NCBI RefSeq assembly: GCF_051020955.1
Contig: NW_027476464.1
Location: 124,001 to 188,000, forward strand
Direction: 5' to 3'
Length of the DNA stretch: 64,000 nucleotides
Source: Megalopta genalis
Lineage: Eukaryota > Arthropoda > Insecta > Hymenoptera > Halictidae
Shown: piece after piece, positions 61,711-64,000 of the stretch
Layout of the letters: each line of letters begins with the position of its first letter
How positions within the stretch are numbered: position 1 is the first letter of the stretch
Program-made: the position numbers and the translations under genes
The notes under the pieces: model-generated
What the model was told of the DNA's origin: nothing
The model's database searches: none
What the model saw: the letters and a program-made list of their open reading frames with translations, nothing else

Positions 61711-64000
61711 TGAAGCTAAATCATGTGTTTCGTATGGATTTGAAGCTAACTCGTTTGTTTCGCATGCAATTGAAGCTAAATCATGTCTTTCACAAGTATT
61801 TGAAGATGAACCATTTAAATCGCATGGCTTTGAACCTGAGCCTTCTACTTCGCACAGATTTACACCTAAGTAATGTGTTTCGCATGGATTTGAAGCTAAA
61901 CCTTCTACATCCCATGGATTTGAAGCTAAATCATGTGTTTGGCATGGATTTGAATCTAAACCTTCTACATCGCATTGATTTGCAGCTGAATCATGTGTTT
62001 CGCATTGATTTGACGCTAACTCGTTCCTTTCGCCTGCATTTGAAACTATATCACTTATATCGCAAGTATTTGAAGCTAAATCATGTGTTTCGCTTGGATT
62101 TGAAGCTAAACCTTCTACATCGCATTGATTTGAAGCTTAATCTAGTGTATCGCATGGATTTGACGCTAAACCTCCTACAACGCATTGATTTGCAGCTAAA
62201 TCATGTGTTTCGCATGGATTTGAAGCTAACTCGTTCAGTTCGCCTGCAGTTGAATCTACATCACTTATATCGCAAGTATTTGAAGCTAAATCATGTGTTT
62301 CGCTTGGATTTGAAGCTAAACCTTCTACATCGCATTCATTTGAACCAATTCATGTGTTTCGCGTAGATTTGAAGCTAACTCGTTTGTTTCGCATGCAGTT
62401 GTAGCTAAATAATGTATATCACAAGTATTTGTAGCTAAACCATTTGTTTCGCATGGATTTGAAGCTCTGCCTTCTACTTCGCATTGATTTGACGCTAAAT
62501 ATTGTGTTTCGAATGGATTTGAAGCTAATTCGTTCGTTTCGCATGCAGTTGAAACTGAATCATGTATATCACAAGTATTTGAAGCTTAACCATTTGTTTC
62601 GCATGTATTAGAAGCTAAGCCTTCTACTTGGCTTTGAATTGAAGCTAAATTGTGTGTTTTGCATGGATTTGAAGCTAACTCGTTTGTTTCTCCTGTATTT
62701 GAAGCTGTATCATTTTTATCGCAAGTATTTGATGCTAAACCATTTGTTTCGCATGGATTTGAAGCTAAGCCTTCTATTTCGCATTGATTGGATCCTAAAT
62801 CACGTATTTTGCATGGATTTGAAGCTAACCCTTCTACATCGCATTGATTTGAAGCTAAATCATGTGTTTCGCGTGGATTTGAAGGTAACCCCTTTGTTTC
62901 GCATGCAGTTGAAGCTAAATCATGTCTTTCACAAGTATTTGAAGATGAACCATTTGAATCGCATGGCTTTGAACCTGAGCCTTCTACTTCGCACTGATTT
63001 GCACCAAAATAATGTGTTTCGCATGGATTTGAATCTAAACCTTCTACATCCCATGGATTTGAAGCTAAATCATGTGTTTGGCATGGATTTGAATCTAAAC
63101 CATCTACATCGCATTGATTTGCAGCTGAATCATGTGTTTCGCATGGATTTGCGTGCTAACTCGTTCGTTTCGCCTGCATTTGAAACTATATCACTTATAT
63201 CGCAAGTATTTGATGCCAAAATCATTTGTTTCGCATGGATTTGAATCTAAACCTGCTACTTCGCATTGATTTGAAGCTAAATTATGTGTTTCGCGTGGAT
63301 TTGAAGGTAACTCGTTCGTTTCGCCTGCATCTGAAGCTATATCCCTTATATCGCAAGTATTTGTGCTAAATCATTTGTTTCGCACAGATTTGAAGCTAAA
63401 CCTTTTACATCGCATTGATTTGAAGATAAATCATGTGTTTCGCTTGGATTTGAAGCTAAATCATGTGTTTCGCATGGATTTGAAGCTAACTCGTTTGTGT
63501 CGCCTGCATTTGAATCTATATCATTTATATCGCAAGTATTTGATGCCAAAATCATTTGTTTCGCACGCATTTGAATCTAAAACTTCTACTTCGCATTGAT
63601 TTGAAGCTAAATCATGTGTTTCGTATGGATTTGAAGCTAACTCGTTTGTTTCGCATGCAATTGAAGCTAAATCATGTCTTTCACAAGTATTTGAAGATGA
63701 ACCATTTAGATCGCATGGCTTTGAACCTGAGCCTTCTACTTCGCACAGATTTACACCTAAATAATGTGTTTCGCATGGATTTGAAGCTAAACCTTCTACA
63801 TCCCATGGATTTGAAGCTAAATCATGTGTTTGGCATGGATTTGAATCTAAACCTTCTACATCGCATTGATTTGCAGCTGAATCATGTGTTTCGCATTGAT
63901 TTGACGCTAACTCGTTCCTTTCGCCTGCATTTGAAACTATATCACTTATATCGGAAGTATTTGAAGCTAAATCATGTGTTTCGCTTGGATTTGAAGCTAA

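Larger units (their letters stand above)
1..64000. repeat. 30-bp minisatellite/satellite array filling the window
   Basis: The whole window is a head-to-tail array of one ~30-bp unit on a constant strand. The unit opens with TTTGAAGCTA or GTTGAAGCTA and ends in a core such as TTCGCATGGA, TTCGCATTGA, TTCGCCTGCA or TCGCAAGTA. The commonest monomer has 11 of 30 G+C bases. Most monomers are exactly 30 bp; a minority are 29 or 31 bp. No stretch longer than a monomer departs from the pattern, and neither edge reaches unique DNA, so the array continues both ways. Stretches without an entry below are also monomers of this family. No centromere-protein box or telomere repeat was seen. Known: such arrays are typical of eukaryotic heterochromatin, subtelomeres or large minisatellites. 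Inferred: expansion by unequal exchange. The genomic role cannot be read from sequence alone. Confidence 0.98.

Noticed and set aside
1..64000. CRISPR array (regular ~30-bp repeats)
   Set aside because: The repeats abut directly with no unique spacers, variants are graded and in repeating order, and there are no cas genes or leader.
1..64000. Centromere-specific CENP-B box, telomeric repeats, transposon ends
   Set aside because: No match to the CENP-B box pattern, no TTAGGG-like runs, no long terminal or inverted repeats, and no transposase or reverse-transcriptase frame were seen.
1..64000. Bacterial or phage origin
   Set aside because: There is not a single recognisable gene, RNA gene or operon in 64 kb, and simple tandem repetition on this scale is not expected in prokaryotes.

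Overview
The window is one uninterrupted tandem array of a ~30-bp A+T-rich minisatellite (about 37% G+C in the commonest monomer), running from base 1 to base 64000 with no unique sequence at either edge. I see no conventional gene, tRNA, rRNA, transposon, CRISPR array or prokaryotic operon signal. More than 2,000 monomers of one simple repeat and no genes in 64 kb point to a eukaryotic nuclear genome: a satellite or giant minisatellite block, or much less likely a decayed giant repeat-coding exon. The sequence does not let me name the organism.

Each monomer opens with TTTGAAGCTA (or GTTGAAGCTA) and closes with a CpG core, TTCGCATGGA or a variant. A few recurring monomer types follow one another in a regular order. 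I call them D (ending AATCATTTGTTTCGCATGGA), F/E (GCCTTCTACTTCGCATTGA / ACCTTCTACATCGCATTGA), A (AATCATGTGTTTCGCATGGA), B (ACTCGTTTGTTTCGCCTGCA) and C (ATCACTTATATCGCAAGTA). The order D-F-A-B-C gives a 150-bp pentamer. A second path replaces B-C with H-G (ACTCGTTTGTTTCGCATGCA, then AATCATGTATATCACAAGTA). Longer higher-order repeats (HORs) of 210, 330, 360, 390, 450, 570, ~780, ~1,502, 1,620 and 2,100 bp and multi-kb segmental copies lie on top of these.

Layout: 1-5 kb is a heterogeneous mix of monomers. 5.2-7.3 kb has 360-bp and ~780-bp tandem duplications. 10.3-14.9 kb has interleaved 0.7-0.8-kb copies. 16.5-18 kb has 450/450/390-bp units. 19.6-28.7 kb is built from a ~1.5-kb HOR with internal expansions and deletions. 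28.7-31 kb is again heterogeneous. 31-45 kb has dispersed 0.75-1.15-kb copies. 45.4-47.1 kb holds three apparently identical 570-bp units. 47-64 kb is a mosaic of recent copies (330, 720, 1,620 bp). The right half looks more recently homogenised and carries length-variant monomers that I found only there.

Because the period is divisible by three, the consensus is open in three of six frames, so long ORF-like stretches occur on both strands. The most orderly is the minus-strand decapeptide ASNPCETHDL and its relatives (C, D/E and L-A-S/T-N positions strongly kept, longest run 432 codons). It is broken repeatedly by 29- and 31-bp monomers and point stops. I treat all ORFs as probable by-products of the repeat and list the longest only as open frames of low coding confidence.
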